Of a stretch of DNA of 15,258 nucleotides, positions 1 through 6,391 are shown piece by piece (within the stretch, counting starts at the first letter, position 1; every line of letters starts with the position of its first letter). Source of the stretch: Planctomycetaceae bacterium (GTDB lineage: Bacteria > Planctomycetota > Planctomycetia > Planctomycetales > Planctomycetaceae); NCBI GenBank assembly GCA_947463775.1, contig CANHVD010000062.1, positions 1 through 15,258 of the forward strand, in the 5' to 3' direction. Under the pieces are notes generated by a model, which saw nothing but the letters and a program-made list of their open reading frames with translations, did not search any database and was not told where the DNA came from. The translations under genes were made by a program, and so were the position numbers.

Positions 1-1
1 C

Positions 2-643
2 AACGCCGGGAACGACAAGCTGAACGGTGTCGGCGGTGATGATTCTCTGGTCGGCGGATCGGGAGATGACACCTATGTGTTTGCGACCGCAACGACAGCG
101 GAAGCGGACACTCTAACAGAAGCTGCGAGTGGGGGCACGGACAGGCTTTCCTTCAGCTCCCTGACGACGGATGTCATGTGCAGTCTCGAGACATCGATTA
201 TGCAGACGGTGCACGCCAATCGGTCACTGAAATTGAATGCTGGCAGTGTGATTGAAGATGTCGTCGGTGGCTCCGGCAACGACACCATCACGGGCAACTT
301 ACTGGCGAATACGCTGACGGGAAATGCCGGGAACGACAAACTGAACGGTGTCGGCGGTGATGATTCTCTGGTTGGGGGATCGGGAGATGATAACTATGTC
401 TTCGCGACCGCCTTGACGGCGGAAGCAGATACTCTCACCGAAGGCACGAGCGCGGGGACAGATACGCTTTCGTTCAGCTCACTGGCAACTGGTGTGGTCC
501 TCAGCCTGGAGACATCGCTTCCGCAGACAGTGCATTCGAATCGGTCGCTGAAACTTAGCTCTTCGTCGACATTTGAGTGCGCCACGGGCGGCTCCGCCGA
601 TGACAGGCTAACCGGAAACTCTCAGTCCAACACTCTGCAAGGT
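2..643 (+). repeat. Two tandem copies of a 321-bp (107-residue) RTX/spacer module
   Basis: Copy 1 is 2-322 (possibly preceded by more copies outside the window) and copy 2 is 323-643. The first 69 bases of the copies differ at five positions, all synonymous by my reading. This suggests duplication followed by purifying selection. Downstream parts of the copies are more diverged. The same module length and key motifs recur in the protein encoded at 10285-15150. Confidence 0.85.
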
Positions 644-1351
644 GGCCTCGGGAATGACAATCTCGCCGGCGGTGTGGGCGACGATTCGTTGTTCGGCGGC
701 AGCGGTGATGATTCTCTGAGTGGCGGTGACAATAACGATTCACTCTTTGGCCAGTCAGGAAATGACTCAGTGTCAGGTGGATTGGGAGACGACCAGATCA
801 CAGGCGATGATGGCAACGACGTCCTTAGCGGCAACGACGGAGCCGACGACATCTCCGGAGGCATCGGTGACGACTCCTGCTCCGGAGGACTTGGGGATGA
901 CAGCATCGACGGCGATGATGGTATCGACAGCGTCTCAGGAGATGATGGAAACGACTCACTCGACGGCGATGAAGGTGACGACAGCATCGACGGAGGAGAT
1001 GGCAATGATGACATCAAAGGCGGCGGCGGCAATGATGATCTACGAGGCGGAAACGGCAGCGATGACATGGATGGAGAATTCGGCGACGACATTGTCCGCG
1101 GCGGCCTCGGCAACGACTGGGTCAAAGGTGGAGAAGGTTCCGATGACCTCTTCGGAGATCAGGATGATGATTCCCTGTTTGGAGGAAGCGGCGACGACAA
1201 CATTACCGGCGGAACGGGAACTGACGACCTGAATGGCGAAGATGGCGACGACAATCTTCGCGGCAGCGGCAAAGATCGTAAGAACGGTGGCAGTGGCAGC
1301 AACCGGGACGATGATTCCGGAGAAGACGAATCAGGTGACGACAGTCCTTAA
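2..1351 (+). CDS. RTX-type calcium-binding repeat protein, C-terminal part (5' end outside window)
   Basis: The reading frame is open from the window edge, so only the last 449 residues are present and the real start lies upstream. It opens with two copies of a 107-residue module: RTX-like glycine/aspartate turns, then a spacer containing AEADTLTE, GTD.LSFSSL and Q.VH.NRSLKL. From about residue 214 to 420 there are 23 consecutive nine-residue repeats of the form GGxGxDxLx with no break in register. This is the signature of calcium-binding parallel beta-rolls in secreted proteins. The end is a short, very acidic Ser/Asp/Gly tail (GEDESGDDSP), without the DW(F/Y)-type C-terminal cap seen in the protein at 10285-15150. 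Family knowledge supports extracellular calcium-dependent folding. The specific role (adhesin, matrix or enzyme carrier) cannot be seen because the N-terminus is missing. Confidence 0.9.
   Translation, partial: NAGNDKLNGVGGDDSLVGGSGDDTYVFATATTAEADTLTEAASGGTDRLSFSSLTTDVMCSLETSIMQTVHANRSLKLNAGSVIEDVVGGSGNDTITGNLLANTLTGNAGNDKLNGVGGDDSLVGGSGDDNYVFATALTAEADTLTEGTSAGTDTLSFSSLATGVVLSLETSLPQTVHSNRSLKLSSSSTFECATGGSADDRLTGNSQSNTLQGGLGNDNLAGGVGDDSLFGGSGDDSLSGGDNNDSLFGQSGNDSVSGGLGDDQITGDDGNDVLSGNDGADDISGGIGDDSCSGGLGDDSIDGDDGIDSVSGDDGNDSLDGDEGDDSIDGGDGNDDIKGGGGNDDLRGGNGSDDMDGEFGDDIVRGGLGNDWVKGGEGSDDLFGDQDDDSLFGGSGDDNITGGTGTDDLNGEDGDDNLRGSGKDRKNGGSGSNRDDDSGEDESGDDSP
641..1261 (+). repeat. 23 in-register RTX nonapeptide repeats (27-bp units)
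   Basis: Read in frame, this stretch divides exactly into 23 units of nine residues, for example GGVGDDSLF, GGLGDDSID and GGNGSDDMD, without an indel. Glycine and aspartate positions are kept while positions 2, 3 and 9 vary. Some units replace the second glycine by D, N, E or Q, giving an unusually acidic beta-roll. Confidence 0.9.
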
Positions 1352-1374
1352 TTCCTCCCACTGGCTGAGATCAT

Positions 1375-1425
1375 TGCCTCTGGCAGATTGATCGGTGACT
1401 CTGAACTGATCAGTCGCCAGAGGCA
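1375..1425 (+). other. Long inverted repeat downstream of the RTX gene
   Basis: Perfect 10-bp arms TGCCTCTGGC (1375-1384) and GCCAGAGGCA (1416-1425) enclose 31 bases, which contain a second small TGATC/GATCA pairing. It starts 24 bases after the stop codon and precedes the intrinsic terminator. It may stabilise the mRNA 3' end or help termination. Confidence 0.6.
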
Positions 1426-1441
1426 TGAACATCCCAAATTG

Positions 1442-1474
1442 AACGCCTGCCTTTTGCTTGGCAGGCGTTTTTTT
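1442..1474 (+). terminator. Rho-independent terminator of the RTX gene
   Basis: A perfect 10-bp stem, AACGCCTGCC with GGCAGGCGTT, encloses an 8-base loop and runs into an uninterrupted T tract ending at 1474. It lies about 90 bases after the stop codon at 1349-1351 and is oriented to end transcription of that gene. Confidence 0.9.
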
Positions 1475-1487
1475 GTTTCCAGGCCAC

Positions 1488-1507
1488 GTGTGTGTGTGTG
1501 TGTGTGT
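1488..1507. repeat. (GT)10 dinucleotide tract
   Basis: Twenty bases of perfect GT alternation lie just past the terminator. The tract is non-coding and potentially prone to slippage. Confidence 0.9.
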
Positions 1508-1914
1508 TGCGGAACACAGTGATGAGCACCGCGAGCCTAAGCGACAACTCGAGAAACCGGAGCATGGCTTGTGTGATGAATCCTCCACGCCACGTGCCCG
1601 TACCGAGTGACCAGCGTGATTCAGCTCCAGGGATTTGATTCGCTGTTCAGTTTTCCCTCCCTGCTTCAGCGGACGTTTCAAGGGCGATCGCTCAATCAAA
1701 GGTTTGTCGAGGTGAACCGGTACCCGGATGGATTACTCCCGTTCAACTCGGGAGAATTGTGACCATCGACTTGTCTTGATGATCAGACTGTGGTGGCGGG
1801 TAATATTTGTACTCACGACGAACGTGGCCGTAGCATGCAAGTGGAATGCGTAACGGATCGACGCTTCCCTTGACTGACAGCCGTGAAGCGAAATGATGGG
1901 GTTTGATGGGCCGG
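1508..1914. other. Intergenic stretch between convergent genes
   Basis: No convincing gene is seen here. The open frames on the minus strand (1331-1699 and 1733-2009) lack recognisable domains, and one overlaps the terminator hairpin. A small hairpin, CTCCCG/CGGGAG with a 7-base loop at 1736-1754, could help end transcription of the minus-strand kinase gene. It has no T tract, so that is uncertain. Confidence 0.5.
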
Positions 1915-4770
1915 TCACTTGTCTTCGGCTGTTGCGGGGACTGCGGTGGGATACACCTGGACGCCGTCATTGACTCGGACGTCAGGGCGAGCCGCCCGGA
2001 AGTTTTCAATGCCTTTCGGACTCACAATGCAGTGCCTATCGAAATAGACAAACTTCAGGTCGGTGATCTCCGACAAACTCATCAGTCGAGTATCGTCAAA
2101 CTTGGGATCACCCGAGATGCCGACAGTCTGAAGCCACTTGAATTCCAGAAGCGTTTGAAAGCCCTGGTCGGTGAGCTGCCCCAAGTTTAAGTTCAGCTCT
2201 CGAAGTTGTGTCAGCGCTTTCATAGTTTGCAGGTTTTCATCCGTTGCTCCAACTACAGCCAATGTGGTGAGCTTGGGGAGTTTCTGCAGTTGAGCGACTG
2301 ATATGTCGGTAACATGTTGTTGTTTTAATCCCAGCGACTTCAGCTGCGGGAAGTTTCCAAGAATACTGAGCCCCTGATCGGTCAACCCAGGCGGCGTGCC
2401 GAGATCTTCAAGGTGAACCAGCGTCGCAAGCTTAGGGAATCCAACGTCCGTGACCTGTGTCTCACAAAAGTTAAGTGTTCGTAATTCGGTCATTCCGGCG
2501 ATGACATCCGTCGCTTCGTCGCTGATGGGAAGAAATTGGATATACAAGTGGCGAAGTTTCTTGAGAGGTCCGAGGTTTTTGATGCCAGCATTTGTGATCT
2601 GAGAACTACCAGTCAAATCGAGGCTTTCCAAATTGGTTATTCGACCAATCGCCTCGCAATCGTTATCTCCAATGTTGGTGCCGCGAGCATTGAGCGTGTT
2701 AAGGCTGCGGCAACTTGCAAGTGTGTCGAGATCTCCGGACTTTATGTTTTTACAGTCCGTCAACCACACCGTGTTGAGTTGCCATTGACCGTCCGGCAGT
2801 TTGCCTCCAGGGCCCACGAACAAGATGCCTCCGGCCTCGTCGATTGTTTGAACGGAACCCCCGACAGAGAGCACCCATTCTGCGGCTTTGCGTTCGGCTT
2901 CGTAGTTGACCGGACCTGCGGCAGGGGCCGGTGGAGTCGAGGCTGACGATGGTTCCATGCCGAGGCCGGCTGATGTTTTGGCAGGGGCCATGACGTCGGT
3001 TTTTGCCGGGCCTGCTGGTTCCAGACGGACGGTAATGGTTTGAGTGGCTCCGGCTTTGACGCGGAACTTCTGGGTAAACGATTCGAAGCCGCCTTTTGTC
3101 ACTTTCAATGTATGTTCTTTTTCGTCCGCTCGAATCTCGATCGGCTCCTGACCATTTCCGGTTTCCAGGGTGATCGTTTGCTTCTCGTCGACGGAAATCA
3201 CCGCACCGGCAATGTCCGGCTGGTCGGCTTCAATAATGATCGTGCCGGTCGGAGTCTTCAGGCGGAAGACAAGAACGGCCAGCAGCACTAACGCAGCTCC
3301 CCCGGCCAGCCCTCCGTAAATCCTCCACGATCGACGTCCACCTTTGCCACCAGCCGCTTGAGGACGACGATCCTGCAAACGGACTCGACTTCGGCCGCGA
3401 GATGACACCGTACTCTGCGAGTCCACGATAATCGACGGGGCGGACTGCAATAATGTCTCAGACTCAGGCATGACCAACTTTTCTACCGCTGACGGTGTCA
3501 CGGGAAGCGTGTGAGTCGGAAGACTGTGCTGCGGTAAATTGGTAACCGGCATCAGGGTTTCCGCTACCCCACTCAACGAGGGTGTTGTGTCTTCTGCTTT
3601 TACATGCCACGAATCAGACACGAATGTGTCCATGGTTGCATCAGAAGAATCGGAAGCGACATCGTCGCTCACAGCACGAAAGTTCGGCGTCGACATACGC
3701 GAGCCGACGCCCTGCGAAATTGCGGACCGCTGGGGCGACGCTGCGACAGCGTTGTGATTCAACCATAACTGCAGTTCGGCGATTAACTGTTCGCAGGAGG
3801 CGTATCGTTGCTCTGCCTGCTTGGCCGTCATCTTCTCCAGAATCTGCTGCAGCCCCTGATCCGCGTGACTGATCTTCGGGATGATCGCCGACTGATGAGC
3901 CATCAGGCGTTTGACGATCGTATCAGCCTCAAACAAGGCCCTGCCAGTGGTCAGGAAATACAGCGTGCAACCGAGGCTGTAAATATCGCTGCGTGCGTCT
4001 GCATTCTTGGAATCCATCGCCTGCTCGGGAGACATATAATCGATGGTTCCCATCAACATTCCCGTCCCGGTTAACCCCGCCTCGGCCTTCACGGCATTTT
4101 CGCCATCATCAAATCGGGCAAGCCCCATGTCGAGAATTTTCACAAGGCCCGATTCGTCCAGCAGCAGATTCGCCGGCTTGATATCGCGATGAACAATGCC
4201 CTGACTATGGGCAAACGACAATCCTCGTGCCACTTGCAGGATGTATCCCACCGCAGATGCCAGACCGATTGGTCCCTGAGCTTTCACAAGTGAAGAAAGG
4301 TCGGTCCCCCTGATGTATTCCATCACCAGATAATGAGTTCCCTTGAACTCCCCTGCATCATGGGCCGTGACAATGTTGGGATGATTCAACTGGGCCGCCG
4401 CCTCAACCTCTCGTTGAAATCGTCGTCGGCTGGTTTCGTCCTTGACGACCGCGGGCGAGATAACCTTTAGAGCGACTTCTCGCTTCATTGTTTTATGGCG
4501 AGCCTTGTAAACCTGCCCCATGCCCCCCTGGCCGATTTTCTCCAGGACAACATAACTTCCAATCACGAGGCTGCTGGCTTTACCACTTAATGCCAACTGA
4601 GCTTGAAACCGAGTCAAATGGCCACTGCGCACAAGCTGTTTTGCGACGACCTCTGGCACAGTCGTCGCCAGTGGAAGCGCTGCGGTTTCACAACAGTCTT
4701 TGATCCGATCTGCCGTCAAAAGTCCTGTCTTCTCTAGTGCTTCCGTCAGTTGTGCAGTTGTGATGGCCAT
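1915..4770 (-). CDS. Transmembrane Ser/Thr protein kinase with PEGA-like domain and leucine-rich repeats
   Basis: This is a Hanks-type kinase of 951 residues. Residues 1-70 form the planctomycete kinase N-terminal segment (KQLVRSGHLTRFQAQLAL). The kinase domain is about 72-338: glycine loop GQGGMG (80-85), ATP-binding Lys102, catalytic HRD 194-196 with K198 and N201, metal-binding DMG 214-216 (a variant of DFG) and GT..YMSPEQ 241-250. A Ser/Thr-rich linker follows, then one membrane helix at about 485-503. Next come a beta-rich PEGA-like segment (about 506-585), a Pro/Ala linker and leucine-rich repeats (about 660-930). Cytoplasmic kinase and external sensor is the family topology. The ATG at 4770 is the first possible start, because an in-frame TGA lies 15 bases upstream. 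AGGAG at 4790-4786 is 15 bases away, which is rather far. It is divergent from the sigma/kinase pair. Its ligand and targets are unknown. Confidence 0.93.
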   Translation of the reverse strand: MAITTAQLTEALEKTGLLTADRIKDCCETAALPLATTVPEVVAKQLVRSGHLTRFQAQLALSGKASSLVIGSYVVLEKIGQGGMGQVYKARHKTMKREVALKVISPAVVKDETSRRRFQREVEAAAQLNHPNIVTAHDAGEFKGTHYLVMEYIRGTDLSSLVKAQGPIGLASAVGYILQVARGLSFAHSQGIVHRDIKPANLLLDESGLVKILDMGLARFDDGENAVKAEAGLTGTGMLMGTIDYMSPEQAMDSKNADARSDIYSLGCTLYFLTTGRALFEADTIVKRLMAHQSAIIPKISHADQGLQQILEKMTAKQAEQRYASCEQLIAELQLWLNHNAVAASPQRSAISQGVGSRMSTPNFRAVSDDVASDSSDATMDTFVSDSWHVKAEDTTPSLSGVAETLMPVTNLPQHSLPTHTLPVTPSAVEKLVMPESETLLQSAPSIIVDSQSTVSSRGRSRVRLQDRRPQAAGGKGGRRSWRIYGGLAGGAALVLLAVLVFRLKTPTGTIIIEADQPDIAGAVISVDEKQTITLETGNGQEPIEIRADEKEHTLKVTKGGFESFTQKFRVKAGATQTITVRLEPAGPAKTDVMAPAKTSAGLGMEPSSASTPPAPAAGPVNYEAERKAAEWVLSVGGSVQTIDEAGGILFVGPGGKLPDGQWQLNTVWLTDCKNIKSGDLDTLASCRSLNTLNARGTNIGDNDCEAIGRITNLESLDLTGSSQITNAGIKNLGPLKKLRHLYIQFLPISDEATDVIAGMTELRTLNFCETQVTDVGFPKLATLVHLEDLGTPPGLTDQGLSILGNFPQLKSLGLKQQHVTDISVAQLQKLPKLTTLAVVGATDENLQTMKALTQLRELNLNLGQLTDQGFQTLLEFKWLQTVGISGDPKFDDTRLMSLSEITDLKFVYFDRHCIVSPKGIENFRAARPDVRVNDGVQVYPTAVPATAEDK

Positions 4771-4790
4771 GTATTTGTCATTTCACTCCT

Positions 4791-4808
4791 GACTTAGTCG
4801 CGACTTAG
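4791..4808. promoter_or_regulatory. Candidate operator: GACTTAG direct repeat and 10-bp palindrome upstream of the LRR kinase
   Basis: GACTTAG occurs at 4791-4797 and again at 4802-4808, 11 bases apart, about one helical turn. The junction forms the perfect palindrome AGTCGCGACT (4796-4805). The site is 20-40 bases upstream of the kinase start codon, where a regulator or an mRNA structure could act. The bound factor is unknown. Confidence 0.35.
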
Positions 4809-5089
4809 AACCATGACTCACAAGACAGGTCACCTTGCGGTGGTCATCAAACGCCTCTGATGCCGCACAGATAGTGCCTGGTTAAGCCGGGAAGCTGACG
4901 CCAAATCGAACAAAAATCCCGGCCCGTGAAGGCAGAACTTATTCCACCGGCAGATCAAATTCGCCAGAAACGTGGTAAAACCAGGAGGACTGAAATACCG
5001 GGGAATCAATGCGTCGATGCGACGTGTTGCCGTGCCAATAATAAAGCGATACGAGACATGAAAATGGCGACATGGTTTCCGGGGAGATT

Positions 5090-5104
5090 TCGCAAAAATC
5101 CTGA
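5090..5104. repeat. Direct repeat copy 1 (TCGCAAAAATCCTGA)
   Basis: This 15-base string recurs exactly at 5360-5374, within the same intergenic region and orientation. A partly similar string (TCGAACAAAAATCCC) is at 4906-4920. It may be a binding site or promoter element shared by the divergent genes. Confidence 0.7.
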
Positions 5105-5158
5105 AAGTCTCAACCGCCGAAACTAAGTGCTATCGTTTTTTCAGCCTGATGCAATGAC

Positions 5159-5192
5159 GGACAATATGTTCGTTGTCCCATCGAACATGTCC
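5159..5192. other. Intergenic hairpin with bulge
   Basis: ATGTTCG (5166-5172) pairs with CGAACAT (5182-5188) across a 9-base loop. After a 3-base bulge, GGAC (5159-5162) pairs with GTCC (5189-5192). There is no T tract, so it is not an intrinsic terminator. It may be an operator or an RNA structure. Confidence 0.45.
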
Positions 5193-5359
5193 TGAACACC
5201 GACCTACAAGAAGGCAGCGATATCCCAGGTCATTTTCTTAAACACCACTAATCCATCCCAGTGCAAGCATCGGGAACTCCCAAAGCGACCACTCAAAACG
5301 ACCCAATGTCAGGGCGTCCAAAAGTGCTGATGCATTGAACCTTATCAACAGATCGGTCC

Positions 5360-5374
5360 TCGCAAAAATCCTGA
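5360..5374. repeat. Direct repeat copy 2 (TCGCAAAAATCCTGA)
   Basis: An exact second copy of the string at 5090-5104, 270 bases downstream and about 310 bases before the sigma factor start. Confidence 0.7.
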
Positions 5375-5495
5375 CTCACATTGCCTTTCAAACAAGGTGC
5401 ATCGCATTGAAGACTCGGCTTTTTAAGCCCGGCGATAAGTTCTGTTCGGGGGACCGGCACGGTGCTTTTCATTTAATCAGGAGACGGACGCAGGG

Positions 5496-5633
5496 ATGTT
5501 CCACGCTCTGAAAAACTCATTCCCAGGCCAACGGCAGCCCCCAGTAAGGGGACGCATGTTCAAAGGAATAGAGGATTCCCTATTCGATTCGCTAACGAAC
5601 AGCTTGTACTTGGCGATGAAGAATTCTTGCTGA
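5496..5633 (+). CDS. Possible 45-residue small protein upstream of the sigma factor (doubtful)
   Basis: An ATG-initiated frame of 45 codons ends 49 bases before the sigma factor start. Its product begins MFHALKNSFPGQ, and the second half (GIEDSLFDSLTNSLYLAMK) could form an amphipathic helix. AGGAG at 5479-5483 is 12 bases from the ATG, longer than ideal. No family is recognised. It could be a leader or upstream open reading frame affecting sigma translation, or simply chance. Confidence 0.2.
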   Translation: MFHALKNSFPGQRQPPVRGRMFKGIEDSLFDSLTNSLYLAMKNSC

Positions 5634-5682
5634 AAATGGGCTTCGCCTGATTCAACGTTTTTCCTCTGCTAGTACACCAGCC

Positions 5683-6252
5683 ATGGTCGCGAACAATGAC
5701 AACAACGCGGATCAGTTTTCGATCGCTTATTCTCAGCTTCGACAACTAGCAGCCAGTTACTTGTCCAACGAACCTGCCGATCACTCTCTGTCGCCGACGT
5801 CCGTTGTGCATGAGGCCTGGACACGTCTGCAAACGATCCAGTCGCCGCCTGACAAAAAAATCAGAGAAGATTTCTACATGGTGTTTGCACGAGAGATGCA
5901 ACGCGTCCTCATCGAATATGCCAGACGCAAACGTCGCCGAGAGACGTTATTGAAGTCAGGGATAGACGAAAAACAAATCATCGCTGAAGAATCTTCATCT
6001 CACTTGCGCCAACGGCTGGATGTGTTTACAGAAGATCTTCAGGATCTGGACCCGCTGGATCTTGAAATCGCGTTGAAGCGATTTGCGACAGATTACCCGG
6101 ACAAAGCAAAACTGGTTCAGCTGCGTTTCTTTGTGGGCTGCAGCCTTCCGGAATGTGCCGAGATGATGCAAATCTGCGAGCGAACAGCCGATCGCTACTG
6201 GAGCTTTGCTCGAGCCTGGCTGACGCGTGAGCTGAGACGTTCCAGGCCATGA
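5683..6252 (+). CDS. ECF-like RNA polymerase sigma factor (kinase-linked type)
   Basis: The 189-residue length is typical of ECF sigma factors with only regions 2 and 4. Region 2 covers about residues 14-88 (YSQLRQLAASYL, SPTSVVHEAWTRL, then FYMVFAREMQRVLIEYARRKRRR). Region 4 is about 125-187, with a helix-turn-helix near GCSLPECAEMMQICERTADRYW and the end ARAWLTRELRR. This resembles the ECF/Sigma70-X6-like group common in planctomycetes and acidobacteria and often encoded beside Ser/Thr kinases. It would direct RNA polymerase to a regulon still unknown. The kinase gene follows after 139 bases in the same direction, so co-transcription is likely. The ATG at 5683 is the only good start after the in-frame TGA at 5617-5619, yet no Shine-Dalgarno sequence precedes it. 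No anti-sigma factor gene is present, so control by the neighbouring kinase is plausible. Confidence 0.9.
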   Translation: MVANNDNNADQFSIAYSQLRQLAASYLSNEPADHSLSPTSVVHEAWTRLQTIQSPPDKKIREDFYMVFAREMQRVLIEYARRKRRRETLLKSGIDEKQIIAEESSSHLRQRLDVFTEDLQDLDPLDLEIALKRFATDYPDKAKLVQLRFFVGCSLPECAEMMQICERTADRYWSFARAWLTRELRRSRP

Positions 6253-6282
6253 CAAGTTACGCTCCGGTCGATCCCCTGAAAA

Positions 6283-6312
6283 CGCTTCGAAGCGGTTTGA
6301 CGCTTCCGTCAA
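6283..6312. promoter_or_regulatory. Palindrome and hairpin between sigma factor and WD40 kinase
   Basis: CGCTTCGAAGCG (6283-6294) is a perfect 12-base palindrome. Directly after it, TTGACG (6297-6302) and CGTCAA (6307-6312) form a stem with a CTTC loop. No T tract follows, so readthrough into the kinase gene is expected. The structures could moderate expression between the two genes or mark an internal promoter. Confidence 0.45.
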
Positions 6313-6377
6313 CATAAGTCACAAGCCAGACGGACTACAAAATGCATGGATGTCACCACAGAGAAAAATGATGTCTT

Positions 6378-6382
6378 GGGAG
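6378..6382 (+). promoter_or_regulatory. Ribosome binding site deciding a GTG start
   Basis: GGGAG is spaced 9 bases from the GTG at 6392. The nearby ATG at 6387 is in another frame, and the ATGs at 6368 and 6371 meet a stop after a few codons. The GTG is therefore the start of the WD40 kinase. Confidence 0.7.
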
Positions 6383-6391
6383 TGAAATGCT

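Larger units (their letters stand above)
4809..5682. other. Long divergent intergenic region between LRR kinase and ECF sigma factor
   Basis: About 870 bases without a convincing gene. It must hold the promoters for both divergent genes, but I see no clear sigma-70 style -35/-10 pair. Visible structure includes GCCGGGA/TCCCGGC arms at 4886-4923, a 15-bp direct repeat (5090 and 5360), a bulged hairpin at 5159-5192, a short GGCTT/AAGCC hairpin at 5417-5429, and a 45-codon open frame at 5496-5633. The 66-codon frame at 4926-5126 starts with GTG, has no ribosome binding site and looks spurious. Confidence 0.5.

Noticed and set aside
622..1125. 167-codon minus-strand frame rich in Ser and Pro opposite the RTX repeats
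   Set aside because: It is the antisense of the regular 27-base RTX units, which makes a long low-complexity shadow frame.
641..1261. Regular 27-base periodicity that could suggest a CRISPR-like or satellite array
   Set aside because: The period comes from nine-codon RTX units with codon-level variation. There are no identical repeats with unique spacers.
1331..1699. 122-codon open frame on the minus strand
   Set aside because: It runs through the GT tract and the terminator and overlaps the end of the RTX gene. The protein has a repeat of His-Thr from the GT tract and no domain.
4926..5126. 66-codon open frame on the + strand in the divergent intergenic region
   Set aside because: It starts with GTG, has no ribosome binding site, is rich in Arg/Lys/Asn without any recognisable motif, and contains one of the direct repeat copies. 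More likely chance.
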